From NCBI RefSeq assembly GCF_041296385.1, contig NW_027184085.1, forward strand, positions 56,387,109 through 56,451,108: a stretch of 64,000 nt of DNA, in the 5' to 3' direction. Shown in pieces: positions 48,658-62,152 of the stretch. Both the position numbers and the translations under genes were made by a program. Position 1 is the first letter of the stretch. Each line of letters starts with the position of its first letter. The DNA comes from Aphelocoma coerulescens. Taxonomy: Eukaryota; Chordata; Aves; Passeriformes; Corvidae. A model generated the notes under the pieces. That model had not been told where the DNA came from. It made no database searches and saw only the letters and a program-made list of their open reading frames with translations.

Positions 48658-49540
48658 GAGCATCACAACATGTATAGAGTTGGAAGGTGTCTCTGGAGGT
48701 TGTCTAGTCAATCTCCCTGCTCAAAGAAGGGTCAGCTGCAGCAGGTTGTATCTCGGGACTCTTGATATGACAGCTCCAAGCCCTTAACCATCTCTGTGGC
48801 CCTATTTTGAACATGCTTCAACATGTCCATGTATTTCTGCACTGGGAAACACAGAACCCGACCAAGTGCCTAGATGTATCTTTAATCCAGGGCTACAAGT
48901 TCAATTTGGTGTCCACCAGGAAAACCCGGTCTTCTTCTGCCAAGATGCTTTTCAGACAGTTGGCCACCAGTGGATGTTGGTGTCTAGGGTAATTCCACCA
49001 AAAGTTCATGACTTTGCAATTCTCTTTGCTGAAATTAATGACATTTCTGTGGGTCTCTTTCTCCAGCATTTTGATCTTTGTCTAAATGGCAGCACAAGCA
49101 CCTGAACTGGTCAATTCCCCCAGTTTTATATCTTCTGCAAGCTTGCTGTCCATCCCACCAGCCAGATTGCTAATGATGTGGTTAAATAATAGTGGCCTAG
49201 GATCAGACCTGAGGGTATCCCGCTAGGACTGGGCTGCAGCTGGACTTCGTGCCACTGCTCACAAATCTTTGAGCCCAGCAGTTCAGCCAGTTTGCTGTCC
49301 ACCTCCTTGCCTGATTATCTAACCCATACTTCATCATTTTGTCAATGAGAATGTGATGGAAGACAGTGTCAAAAGACTTGCTGAAGGTGAGATAAACAAT
49401 ATCCACTGCTACCCTCATCTATTAAACTAGACATTTCATTGTAGAAAGCTATTGGGTTGGTCAAGCATGATTTTCCCATTGTAAAGCCATGGTGATTACT
49501 GTCAATCACCTTCCCTAAGTTTCTGAGCCGTTTACTCTAA
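48658..49540 (-). mobile_element. CR1 LINE, RT C-terminal region to 3' end, decayed
   Basis: Read on the minus strand, the element's 3' end is at the left (AGTTGGAAGGTGTCTCTGGA near 48680 on plus) and the reverse-transcriptase domain is at the right. The minus-strand frame at 49203-49418 carries palm motif A as YLTFSKSFDTV, whose catalytic Asp is replaced by Thr, followed by a motif-B-like GYPQ. Motif C, at about 49128-49136, reads LAED where CR1 has (F/Y)ADD, so a catalytic Asp is also lost. Stops and frameshifts separate the blocks, so the enzyme is dead. Homology fades beyond about 49540 on the 5' side. This is an old insertion, much more diverged than the copies at 10.4 and 62.2 kb. Confidence 0.9.
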
Positions 49541-52001
49541 AAAGCACATAAAGGTTTATGAACTTCTCCTTCATAATTGGGATTAGTTTATAGGTGTTAA
49601 GACACGGTAACTCTTATTCATGCCAATCTCAGCACTAAAGGCATGATCCTGATGTAAGCATGAAGTCTGTGGTTAACAAAAAAATGAGAGTAAGATGAAG
49701 TCCAGGCACGATTTATACCAAAAGATGGGTTTGGAAAAGCTGTTTGGAAACCAGTCATCTATCTTTTCAGGCTGGCCAGATATAAGAAATGGGTTTTTTC
49801 TCCCCTTTGCTGTAGAAGTTAAATGATTAGCATGATGTGTTTGGCTGCAGCTCAGCAACTGAATCAGTGAAAGATTATGATCTCTTCATAACATTGCTTC
49901 CCTAATCTGTCTAATCAATGTGGCAGTATTCCTGTAAGATTCTCTCTGGGCTAGCAGCTGAACACTTGAGCAACGTGTGATTGTGAGCTTGCAGCAGCAT
50001 AGAAAGTTACATTGCAAGGAAAAAAATAAATATTTTCAAATTAAGATAAATCTTGTTTATACACCATGGGAAAAGGTTTGGTTAGTTCAGATAGTTCAGT
50101 TATTTGACTTATCTAGAACAGGCTGTACACCTATTCTATAGAAACATTGTCATATTTTTCCTCTCTCCTTACTGTTTAAAACAGAACAATAAAACTATCA
50201 CAATGTTTCTTTCCTTTGACTATCTCTAACTGTGTACAATATATTTACAGACTGACTGCCAACTGTAAATCAACAGTGTGGTGTAAAGCTCTGCTCTTCC
50301 TTGTATTTGCTGACTTCTGAGGAATCTGTTTTCCAAAACAAATTTCCTTTTCCCCTGTATTTGTTGCATTATTGGGAATCTGTCTGCCAATACGGCCCAG
50401 TGTCTGTAAGTACTTTCATTATGAACCCTCTGTTTGGCGTTCATAATTCAAATGTTCCCATTATTTTTAAGGTGAATTAGCAGCACTTTCTTAGCCAAAG
50501 AAGAGTTTCCGTAATCACCCTTAAATATGGTTTGTTTTCTTTTGAACACACACAATATTTGGACAAGAGTAAATTTCCTGTAATAACAGAAATACTGAAT
50601 ATTACTGGATTTGGATTCCAGTTCTTTATTCCTGAAGCACCAATCAAGATGATTTTTCACTATCAATACATTGTTTTGAGAACTAATTCATAATACAAGT
50701 CTTAAATGTGGTCTAGATAGCATGGTTTGCAATTGCTTGAAAAAATCCTGTTCAAACAAAATTATAAATGTTTAAATCGCTATTTTTATTCTGAGAGTCC
50801 CAAGGTTTGAAATTTTGTCTTATAAATGAGGTAATATTTTTTTCATTACAAGGAATATGCAACTTGCTTTGCCTAGGGAATTTTGTTCATGTGAGTTAGA
50901 GTGTCCCTCTGAGATTTTGTATCACAGATTCGTTATTAAAATTTCAAGCATCTTTGCAAAAGAGTGCCACTGTTTTGGTGAACTGAGTGTGCTACTGTCT
51001 TCTTCCTGATATAGCTTCCACCTTCAGTGGGAATTGATGGTTCAATATTCAAATATTACCTTTTCCTTAGTGCCATCCATCATTTTATGTATTGCTTCTG
51101 ATAACATTGACAAAAATGTGTAAGATATCACAAAATATTGTATTACAACTTTTCTTGGAAATTGTGTGTTGTAAAGGGTTTGAGAAGTTCCAAAGAAAAG
51201 GAAACTCACGCTCAACCTTTGACATGTGGACATCCCTCAAGCTGTTGGACACGCAAAGCAGTAAGCAGATGATCTCTTATGCAGTGATTGTGAAAATTTT
51301 CAAACTGCAGCTTTCAGCCCATGTCTATCCCATTTCTTCTGATTTGGTGAAGTGTGACACCATACAGGAAAAAAAAAAAAACAACTGAAATTCACTGCTG
51401 TACTGCAATTCTTTACTAATAAACAGAGTGTTAATAAGAAACAACTCTTGAGGCACCACAGTCATCCTTATTACTGAGCTGAATATGTATAATCATAGTC
51501 TACCACCTGATATTCTTTCATTGTTTCACAAGGTCTGTCTATATATTATCATTCTCTAGGACAGGCATAGGTGCAATCAATACAAACTGAGGACAATTTT
51601 AATTTTGTCTTCCATTGCCCGCTTGGGTGGTTACAGGCTTTGCTGGAAGGGTTATTTTTGGATCCAGAGTAAATCTGGGTGAGATAAATTCATAGAGATG
51701 CACTGACACGTGAGCTTTAAAGCTGTGCACATCCAGCAGAGCTGTTAAGCTGGGGGTCACCAGGGATGGAGACCAGGCAGGACAGTGCAGGAGCCATGGC
51801 GGACAGCAAGGCAGATGGCACCATGCCTGTTCCCAAAGGATGCAGGCAGCGGGAGCTCAGGCAGGGGTCGGGTGTGCTTGGGGCACTGGCATTTTGCTAC
51901 CCGCGGGCACAACTCCCTCATGATTGAGTACAGTAGTACAGCATGCAACTCCCTGAGGAGACAGAGCAAGACATGACAACCCAGGGCAGGATTTAAAAAG
52001 T

Positions 52002-52005
<4 letters not shown>
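49541..52005. other. Unique DNA, no gene recognised
   Basis: No gene is supported. The stretch at about 51770-51950 is GC-richer with a few CpGs (GTCGGG, CCCGCGGGC) and overlapping opposite-strand frames of about 63-70 codons that I do not recognise. Confidence 0.45.

Positions 52006-52034
<29 letters not shown>
52006..52034. repeat. (TA)n microsatellite
   Basis: About 14 alternating TA units. It is likely variable in length and can extrude as a cruciform. Confidence 0.95.
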
Positions 52035-55000
52035 CTCATCCTGTACTGATTTTAAGAAAATTAACACATTAGCAGAAATAGACCAGTCAATGCCTCTTTT
52101 TATTAAAGCTTAGATCTCCTATTGGAGAAAGGTCATAATCTGTCTGTTGCTCTGTTAGATAAGCATGCTGACTCCAGAGGGCATTTACATAGGTCTCCTA
52201 AATTCTAAGCTCTCATTGCAATCACCAGTGCATGCAAGATGTGTGAAAATCTTTTATTTCTTTTCTGAAGAAAAATTCTCACAGTAACGTATCTCTATAA
52301 AATTGTCACTGTTGAGCAAAATGCCCATTAATTTTTGCCAGACAATATTTAGCTTCGTTTAAAAAACGTGCATGTGCATACTTGTGGTTAGCTTTTGTAG
52401 AACAATAAATAAATAAACACAATAAGGCCAGATTTTCTAAATTAAATGCCATTTCCTACAGTTCCTTTAATGGACAAACCTTTTGAATATGAGGAGGAAT
52501 TGTTAGTTAGGCAGAGAGCAGAATCTTAAAGTGATTTTCACTGAGTAGCAAACAGACATATTTTCTTGTCATATGAACATCAATTGGTTCATTTCAATAT
52601 TTTTTTTCATCAAAAAACAAAACAAAAAAATACCCAAAACCCAAACATCAATCACCAAAAAAAAAAAAAAACCATCACAAAAGCACAATGTTCACGTTGT
52701 GTTGCATTGTTATTTTCACTTATAGTCAGAGTTACTTTTTTGTTCTTTAGTAACACTGACAACATTTCGTGTTGTCTCTCTAAGCAGTAAAGGAGGCCTT
52801 GGAGACATTCATGTGTGAAAGGTGAAACAGGTGTTAAAACAGAAAGTTACTAAAATGTAATGTGGAAGTAAAACATTAAAATAAATTAAAATTTGTTTGA
52901 TAGGAAGGGAACACTAAACATCAGACACTTGTTAATCACCAGTAATTCAGAGCTACAACTCAGGCTGGAGTAGGATACCGATAGTCATTTGCCACAATAT
53001 CCCTACATTCAAACAGGGAAAAAAAAGTAGTTGAGGGCAGAGGGAAAAAGTTCTAAAGCATCAGCCCATAGTTCCCCTGAAGAAAAAAAGTAATTACAGG
53101 TGATTTTTTCATGCGTGACATTTTCTTAAATTCTGCTAGCCTCCAGTGATAAAATTTCATTTTATTTTCTCAAAGAAATATAAATTTCCTTATTTACCCA
53201 GAAAGTCTTGTAATTAACAGAAGGTGACTCAATTTGGCTGTCAATCTGCTTGTGAATTTGTGAACTTAAAACTAGCAACTGCTTAGATATCTTTATCGTG
53301 ACCTTGCAGCATTTACTTATGACAGGAAAACACATCACCAACCACTGTTGTGTATTTTTGGGTCCAGTTCTTCAATGTTTAAAGCAATGGACAAGGGAAG
53401 TAAATTTTAAATGGAATTTTATTCTGTTGCTCCCAGCTATCAAAACATAGCTGTTAACAGGGAGATATCTATCAGCAACTGTTTCTGCTAGGAGTCAAAT
53501 TCTTGGTCCAAAAATATTTTTATGAGCAAATCTGAATTTTGATACCGCATCTTTCCTGCAACAAATTTTGGACGGTCTATCAATAAATAATAAAGAGATT
53601 TTTTTAATTTTTTCCCAAAAAACCCTGACCTGAATCAGCTGTTTAAACAGCTATGATCCCACTCAGATGTACTACAGCTGATGCATATGAGGACAGTGAC
53701 TGCAGGGTGTTACCATCGGGGTAGGATAGCTGCTGGAAAGCACTGTCTCTGGGAGTGCTTTGGGGTAGGTGATGATAACATGCAGTGTTGAGGTCAGGAA
53801 GGCCAAGGCCAAGTTTCAGAATTTAAAGGAAGTAAAAGCATGTGAGGGTTACCTAGATCTGAGTATCTAGCAACTCATGAGGACATACAATTCTTTGAGG
53901 AGAAAGGTGACTTATTTATTTTATACATGCAACTACCTTGGGCCAGAGGCCTCATGCAGAAGGAGCAAACTATTCAGTCTGGGTGAGAAATGTATAAGAA
54001 TTTTTAATGGCTAGAACTAGGCAATTGAAAAATGTTGGGATTTGTCACCGAGAAATCCGGTGAAAAACTAATGTCAGGAAGCTTGGACTCAGTTTGCTCT
54101 GAAATGATTTAGATGTGAAAGTTAATCTTTTTCCAAGAGAAAGTCAATAAATTTTCCATAAATATCTAAGGTAAGTAGTGTTAGTTGTTCCTTTCCAATT
54201 TGGTATCTTTGACTTATCTTTTTTCTTGAAAATATTCTTTCTTTGGCCTTAATTGTATTGCTCTCAGCAACATCATGGAGTTCCTGTCATGCACTGAGCA
54301 AAACATCCGTATTTTTAAGACAACTAACCAAATGGTCAGGAACCCTTTTATTAATTTTCCTTTTTTCCCCTACTGTGTAGTTGACCAGAGGCTTCTGGCA
54401 TCATTTTCTGTCTTTTCCTCTCCTCGTGGAGTAAACAGTGGGCTTATCTGTGTAGGAATATTATGCTTGGTGATACTTATGAAGCCTCTTCATTAATAAA
54501 CATTAGTGGGATTGGTTTTTCTCTTTTTTCCTCTCAGTGGTCAAGAGATATGGAGATCCCAAAACCTGTAAATAATTTTTCTGTCATTACTTGACTCATT
54601 ATGGAATCACCTGTAAGTTAAAGCAAAGGAAAATCTATGGTATTCAGAAAATAAGTCTGGATAACCTCACCTAGAACTGCATGTACTTATTATGAGTGTT
54701 ATTTTATATTTCCCATCAAGAATCTTAAAAATAATCTGGAAAGATAAGGTTATAAAATTATAATAATTTTCAAAGATAAATAGTGATAGAAAGACACTTG
54801 TTATGGATGAATTCTTTCTGTTCCAAGAGGACCTCCTCCAGGAGAAATCTTATGTATTTTGACAGTTACTTTCAAATCCAGGCACTATTTTTAATGAGAG
54901 ATTGGGTATATTAATAAGATCTGGAACATTATTTAGGGTCTTTAAATAATATAAAATGCTTATCTTAATTCATGCAATTCCTTTCAAAAAGTATTAATAT

Positions 55001-56327
55001 TCACATATGTTCAATTAAACATATGAAAAAAGTTGCCATCCTCAAAACATTCTCAGCAATGACACCCTGAATAGCTCTTTGACTCTCCTACCTGCTCTAC
55101 ATCTCATGTTCATGCTAAATTTAGAGAGAGAATTTTAGATGTATGCGGCAAGGCTTACCAGTACAAGTAATAGCTGATTAGGATAACATTAAATCTTTGT
55201 GGAAATCAAGTATAGCTAATTTGCTGTAGGCAAGAGTAAAATACATGACACAAGAAGGTTTCATTTTACACAATATTTGCAACTAGGCTGGAAAAAAAAT
55301 GGTTTTCAAATATAAAAAATATCAGCATTATTAAGAGGCTATGGAATTCATAAAGGATTATATGCTGGTTTCCCCCACTCTCTGATATTCTTTCTGCTTT
55401 TATTCCTGCCATCTACCTTATGTTCAAATCAATACCATCTGGTCTTTAGAAACAGAGACTTGTAGAAATCCTGACTAATTTTCCTTCACAAGTGGGTGAA
55501 ACTCAAAATAAAACTGTCTTTCAATCCATAAAAGAAGACCGCATTAGGTTTATAAAGGGGGGGGAAGAATCCATTTTCAGCCTCTTTAAAGGATTCTTTA
55601 TCCTTACAGTCCCTGCTCAGAAGTAGCTATGGGAGTTATTTCACACATAACTTCCTCCACCACAGGATAACCAGCTGACTGTGTTGCCTGTGACTTCCTT
55701 TGTTTTAAAACTGCAAGTGTGATACTTCATCATCCCCATTTGGAAGGGTTTACAAAAAGGCATATTTTTAGAACAATTAGCTTCCTGTGATGTAATTGGC
55801 ATTTGAGTAGTGTCATGTTTTGGCTCTTTCTCTAACTTAAAACACTCAGTTGATTTATGGGTGTAGGATTTCCTTTACTCTCCAGAACACAACAGTCTCC
55901 CCATTTGTTCACTGAAGGTTGGAATTTATGATTTATAGTTAGATTATTTCAATTTTAATTTTTGTCTCAAAAAGAAGAGTTGCCAAGGGGTACATTGTTT
56001 CTCCCCCAGCTTTGTCAGTGAAAGAGCACTGGAATTACTCTGTCCCACTGCAGTCATTCAATAAAAGTGTAGCACGTTTCCATGAACTAATTCTCCCATG
56101 GTGAAGCACATATCTGTCACACCTGGAATCACTGCTCTTTGGAAATATACATAATATTGATTCTCCTGGCCATAATCAAGGGCACACACTTACTTTAAAA
56201 ATTAAACCAAAAAAAATTAGGAGGGGCTGCAATGTCAACATCTCAGTGTTCCCTCTGCAGGTTGCTCCATTGTTCTAATTTTGTGTCCTTTATAATTACA
56301 TAGAGTTATTTAGAATAACGTGATCGA
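52035..56327. other. Unique AT-rich DNA, no gene recognised
   Basis: It includes an A/C-rich low-complexity stretch at about 52606-52684 (A-runs separated by C). No gene or repeat family is recognised. Plus-strand frames such as 54275-54496 have no similarity I can name. Confidence 0.5.
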
Positions 56328-56530
56328 GGGGGGCTTTTTGGTTTGGGTTTTGGGGTGGGGCTTTTTTGTTGTTGTTGTTTTGGTTTTTGTTTTGCTTTGG
56401 TTTTGGTTTTTTTTGTTTGGTTTGGTTTTTGTTTGTTTTGGGGTTTTTTGTTTGGTTTTCATGATGGCTGGTTGGTTGGTAGGCTTGGGGTGTTTTTTTC
56501 TTGTTTTTTGGTTGATTGGTTTTCTAATAT
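56328..56530. repeat. G/T-only low-complexity tract with G-quadruplex-like start
   Basis: Nearly 200 bp consist almost only of G and T on the plus strand (GGTTT and GTTT units). At the left end, G-runs at 56328-56333, 56345-56347, 56352-56355 and 56357-56360 could fold into a G-quadruplex. The hydrophobic Phe/Val/Gly-rich open frames across it are translations of the repeat. Confidence 0.9.
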
Positions 56531-59070
56531 TGTAAGTAAACCAGTGTATTTTCCCTTACTCTTCAGAAACAGAGTTTTTTGAGGTTTGTATGGTGGATGC
56601 ACACACATATTCAGCAACACACTTCTGGCTGTGGTTACAAGTTTGTGCCTGTAATTTATGAAATATCAAACAGTAAATGGCAAGAGCCTGTAAAATCATG
56701 CTATTTCATGTGGATCTGTCAGAGCACAAGGCTGGTGCCACAAGTACCATCTCAGCCACTGAGTTCAGCACCTTTCAGTCACAGGCTTGTGAGTCACAAT
56801 AAGTAACAGAGGGCCCACAGAAACCTTGGATGTGCTGTGACACACCTGTGGTCATGAACTGTAAAACTAACACCCATAACAAATTTAAGACTGAAAAGAA
56901 GATTTCTGAATCCAGACCTGGAAATTACTTCAACTGAGCCTGAGCAGAAGTGATAAATTTCAGTGTTAGCAAGACCCCCATCAAACCTTATCTCTTCTCA
57001 TAGCTGATCTCAAAAGCATCAGAGGAAACAAATTCATCCATTATGTTTCCCTCCCTGGGCATACAGCTAAAGTATAAAGGTGTTCACAGCGCCATGGACA
57101 GCCAGCAGAAGCTCCAAAATTATATGAATATTTCAAATAATATCAGTAAAGCACATGTCAGACAGCAAGTTTCTGCTTCATGTTGCATTCCCTGACAGAT
57201 TCCAATACATCACAGGCATTAGAATTCACCTTGCAATTCTATATTCCATCTTCAAGAATTTTCTTCTATCATGCAATTCTTCCTGTAAGCTTGGGTATCC
57301 CTTTGTTTGTAGACAACATATAGTTTAGCTGCAATTTTTTTCCATTGCATGTATTCACCCAGAATTTCTTGCTAATTTTGGAAAACAGAATTTGAATTGT
57401 GCTGAAGTAAATTTTGTTAGAAAAATGATGAGATCCTTTTCTTCCATGTTGGTCCTTGTAATACTTCTTTTATATTGTTATTGCACTTTGACCTTAATGA
57501 TCTATTAGTAGAACATGGTTTTTTTAAATTATTGGTCTCATACACTTTTAAGAATTGAAAGGTCGTACCAAACTGGCATTGATTTGAGAATTTTTTCCCT
57601 GAGGAAAACTTGTGGAATGTGTGGTAATTTTCAAGATGACCTGGAAAGGAATTTAAGGCAAAGAAATACAACTTATCTCCTTAAGTGGTTACAGAGCCTC
57701 TTCTGAATAATATATTATGTCTGTAATGATACCATCACATTCCAGAGGCTGAAGAAGAGGTGGTGGCTTGAAGTGTCCAGGGGTACATAGGATTAGCAAT
57801 GTTTGATTTTGAGATGCTTAGTAAAATTTATATTTTTGTAATTTATCTGTTGTAATTTCATTTTTTTCAAGACCATAAACTCTATAGATAGGCAAACTGT
57901 ACATGATCTTAAATCATACAATACATTTATGCAAGTTATGTACTTACAACACAGGAAATTTGCAAATATTACAAACATAATTTCTAGTATACTGAGTCAT
58001 GTAAAAACAAAAATCAGCAAAAATCCTGGATAACTAGGATGTTTTTGTGGCGTAGTCCTATGCATAGGTACCCTTTAAGTCAAACATGCTTTGTAGTTTT
58101 GATGCAATTGCAAATACAGTTTTGCTGTGATTTCATTTAACTCTAGCATCTGTGTTTGGTTGACTTAAATCATACTCATATTTCTCAAGCAAAACCACTA
58201 GCTAACCAAAGCCAGTTTATTAAAAGGTTTATGCTCTTCTATAAGTTTCTAAGTAACTTACAGAACACAACTTGAAGATTAGGTGGGGTTTCAAGCCAGG
58301 ATTCCTACAGGGAGCAAGTAAAGATGGGTCTTGTGTGGTTGCAAATGCTCATAAAAATTCCCTCAGAAAATGCTTGAAAATACTTGCAGGTCTTGCGTCT
58401 TCTCGTCTCAGTGCTATGGAATGTGCTGCACCTTGCTGAAACTGTATTTTGAAAATTGTGGTTTGGTTCCTAGGCTGCTTTGACACCTACAAAAACTTTA
58501 TTGAAATGTTTGTATAAGAATGGCTTGTTAAAACATGGTGAAAAAGTGATTAGTGATTGTGATGTTCTCTTTGAAAAGGTTTGTTCTGTGTTCAGAAGGT
58601 GTTTGGAGGAATTATTTGGGGAGTATTTGCATTGATTTTGGTATTTTTTTTTAGACGTTTTGTTTTTTTTAATGCATTGCTTAAATTGTGTAGTTTGTGT
58701 TTCTGGCTACTCAAATGGCTGCATCAGTAATGTGTATTCTAGGCAAAGAATCACAGCATGGGCAAAGGCAAGAGAAGCAGGAGAGAGAAAGAGTTATTTC
58801 TAAGATTTTGCTGTCAAGACTCAGTTTTGTAAACTGCCTACCTATTGCTTATTGCTCTTGTACACCATTTCTATTCTCCTGTACAGTCACTGGTACTTTA
58901 GAATTTAAAACCTTTCAAGGGACCACTATAATTTTCTTCTATCTGATCTTGGTTTCAAGATCTTGCACAGCAGCAGACCAGCATTTTTCTGATTGTTGTA
59001 CTGATTAATCGAAGTCTTTGCTACTATACTTCTTCCAACCTGAATTTGACAAGCACATCTCTTACAGCCA
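56531..59070. other. Unique AT-rich DNA, no gene recognised
   Basis: No supported gene or repeat family. Confidence 0.5.
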
Positions 59071-59252
59071 TTGGATTTTGTTATGCCTTCTTATGCTATT
59101 GAGCTATTTATAATCAGATATCACTTTTCTTTTTCAACACCTTGTCACAAGCAAAACAGAATTGGATTTTGCTATGCCTTCTTATGCTATAGAGCCACTG
59201 TGAATCAGGTATCACTTTTCCTTTTTGATATATTGTCACAAGCAAAGCAGCC
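59071..59252. repeat. 91-bp direct tandem duplication (two copies)
   Basis: Copies at 59071-59161 and 59162-59252 both start TTGGATTTTG and share TATGCCTTCTTATGCTAT, TATCACTTTTC and TTGTCACAAGCAAA in the same order. My count is about 16 mismatches in 90 positions (roughly 82% identity), so the duplication is old. The sequence just before 59071 (GACAAGCAC...TACAG) may be the end of a third, more decayed copy. No known repeat family is recognised. Confidence 0.88.
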
Positions 59253-59997
59253 TTCAGTTGGAGAAACATATTTGACTCATTGTCAGTAAGCAAAAAGTTC
59301 CAATCATTGATGTGAATGTTGGAAGTGGGGGGAAAAAAACCCATTTATACAAGTACTTAGATAAACATCTATTCTTCCCTTTTCTCAGCCTAAACTTCTC
59401 ATATTTTCTGCAAATGGTGTTCAGTCCATCCGAGTTCACCCAACGAGGTGGAGGTGGTATAGGAAGCTGAGATGCTTTGTCTAGTGGCTTTCCCATGTTC
59501 TGTGCCCCATGGTTTCTTTCTGCTGGCTGGTGCTTCACAGGCTTCTGACACTCCATGTGTAACTATGTATGCAGCTCTTGTTTGTGCTCCAGTGCAAGTC
59601 ACCCATGGGCTGCAGGTCCTTCAGGGATGTACCTACCCCATTTTAACATGAAAGCCACCTCAAGAGCACATATTCCAGTGTTTCTCCATATTGTCTGAGC
59701 AGGAAACCACTTGCTGTTCTGATTGGGCATACTTTAGCATAAAGTTCTAAAGTTTTTGGTTTTTTCCACTGGTGCTCAAAGAGATTTCAGCACTAAGTAC
59801 AATGGCTTCCATCTGTCCTTCCAAGAGGTCACAACTGTGACCCCCTGCTCCTTAAACCTTTGAATTCTGTCCTTTATACAATATATACAATAATAAACTA
59901 TTGCTGCTTTTTCTGGATAAACAAGTAGATTAAGCTAGTTAGGTGTCTCAAGATAAGGCCTGTCTTACAGACAACAGATTTTAATTGTACTTATTTT
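59253..59997. other. Unique DNA, no gene recognised
   Basis: No supported feature. Several overlapping minus-strand frames near 59254-59602 are not recognised. Confidence 0.45.
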
Positions 59998-60126
59998 CAC
60001 AGAATCACAGAATAGTCTGAGTTGGAAGGGATCCAGAAGGATCATCAAGTCCAGCTCTTTAGTGAATGGCCCATATGGGTTTCGCACCCACAATGTTGGT
60101 GTTATTAGCACCATGCTTTAACCATT
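59998..60126 (-). mobile_element. tRNA-Ile/CR1-tail SINE, 5'-truncated (TguSINE1-like)
   Basis: On the minus strand the element runs from a truncated tRNA head (GGTTAAAGCATGGTGCTAATAA, keeping the Ile AAT anticodon region) through a B-box-like GTGGGTGCGAAACCC to AAAGAGCTGGACTTGATGAT and the CR1-type tail ending in ATTCTGTGATTCTGTG. The 5' part of the tRNA head, including most of the A box, is missing, as expected of incomplete reverse transcription. It keeps a CpG in the B box that the 13.4-kb copy has lost. Confidence 0.87.
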
Positions 60127-62152
60127 TTCAAGTCCTTTCTAAGTTTTAAACATCATTTTTAGAGAACTGACATGCCGGTATACTTCTATTTACCATGTGT
60201 ACAAATGCCAGTCTCAGTATTCTGATTTAAAAGTTTCCCTACTAGGATATCTGTCATTATTGTGGTTGCTGCTTTGATGTGTAATATAAGATGAGACTGA
60301 TGTCCTGTGATTTACCTACAATTAGCACATTTTCCCCTTCTGAAGAAAAACAATTCAGCAGTCTTGGGGTGTCCTGTAGAAGTTCTTTATTCCTACTGTT
60401 TTATGTTTTGTCCTGCTTGATTTAGTAAGACTGATAATCCATTGCTTGAGGGCTTGCAGTTGAGGTAAAAGCTGTCTTACCCTACAAATTCATTTGTGCA
60501 AATAAGTTGCAAGCAATGTCACTTCTATTTCACTTTTTGACAGTAAAACCAAGGTTTTTAAGAGTGTTTTGTACCAGTCTTATGGGTTCAAACCAGAGCA
60601 GCTTTGCATAATATGAAGGTAATAATCCTCTCAAAGACCCCAGGAAATGTTTGCTGGCCTTGAACTTCTTTAGACAGCTTGCAGCGAACCCCGTTAGCAT
60701 CAAGCACCAATTATGGATAATTATTTTTCAGAGATTTAGGAAGAAAAGCTATCCAAATTGTGTTTCAGCTTGGCTTCACAGGACCACTTTTAAATTCAAT
60801 GCCTCTAGTTTAAACATAGCAATATAACTGCTAGCTTGTGGCTTCCATGAGCCTTAGCTTGCTGGAGGTTGGTAGAGCATTTCTGTCGATGTAGACTTGC
60901 CTCCTGCTGCTGCATTGCCCAGGTACATGCCTCAGGGGATAGGCTCCTGAGATGGCAGGAGATCATTCCCACACCCTTCATTCTTGCTGGCATAGCAGAG
61001 GTGTTGGAAGGGCTGACACTGCTAGTCAGGTCTCTAGATTGCAAGGAAAATAATTAAAATGTAGGATGTCAGTGGGCATTTTTTTTTATTCTCCCTATTA
61101 CCTGATTTTTCCCTTTTTCAGTCAGCTCAGTGTTCTCAGGGTAGGAGAAACTTGTTTTGCTATTGCTGTTCCAGTTAAAACAAAAGAAATTAAATAGTTC
61201 CTTCCAGTGTCCTGCTGCACAGCCTCCTGTAACTGCCTAATTGGCCTCCTATAATTATTGCCCTAGTTGAAATACATTTACTATTAGACGAGAGGTTTAT
61301 GTAGGTCATCTGGTTTTCTGGAAAATTTGGACTGTACTCAGGCATGAAACCAATCTACCTTATCACTGATCTTTCTGATTTGCTAACATTTTATCTCTGC
61401 CACAAGAAATCTGATTTAAAGGAAAAGATATCTTTTGAACACGGGTATTAATAAAGGAGGAGAACTAATTTTAACATATTCAGAGCTTTAATGGCCAGTG
61501 TTGTGTGAAATAACAGTCTTCCTCTGCATGTTCATTCCAGGCAGCTGTTGATATACGTACAATCATGCATGTGCCTACGAAAGTTTGACACACTCTGGGA
61601 AAGTACAGCCTGAAGTTGCAAGTCAAGATCACATGTAATAGCTCGTGTGGGCATACACTTGCATTATATATATGTAAATGTGCAAAATAAACATTGTCTT
61701 GCTTCTAGACTTTGGCTTTCAGCTTTTTGGTTTATTGTTCAAGATCATACTTCTTTCCTGTTACCTCTGTGGATAGAGATATACATCTCAGATGATAATT
61801 ACGCCATGGATTAATTGCTTTAAAAATAAAATTATGTTTATCGTTCACCTGTTTTGAGGTTAACTGGGTGTGTAAAGAAATTTCAATTTCTTCAGGTTCT
61901 TGAGCATCTTATTAACAGAATTCCCTTGAAATACAAGGGCCAATTCTTCCCTTGTCTCCTAAGACTATTAATATCTAATAATTTTGTTTGCTTTTTTGGG
62001 GGGAGAAAAAAAAGTCCTTACCAATAAAAAAACTGTTTAGCTAATTGTTTTCTATTTTTATTTTCTCCAGTTAACTTTGGCTTTAAATTCAATACAAATT
62101 TTTAGTCCATTTTTTACCTTTGACTGTAGCAACATTTTGCTGGGGTGGAATT
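60127..62152. other. Unique AT-rich DNA, no gene recognised
   Basis: No gene is recognised. The stretch at about 60560-60740, including GCAGCGAACCCCGTTAGCAT and CAATTATGGATAATTATT, has the texture of a conserved regulatory element, but this is untested. Confidence 0.45.

Noticed and set aside
56320..56582. Two overlapping hydrophobic Phe/Val/Gly-rich frames resembling membrane proteins
   Set aside because: They arise from the G/T-only low-complexity tract.
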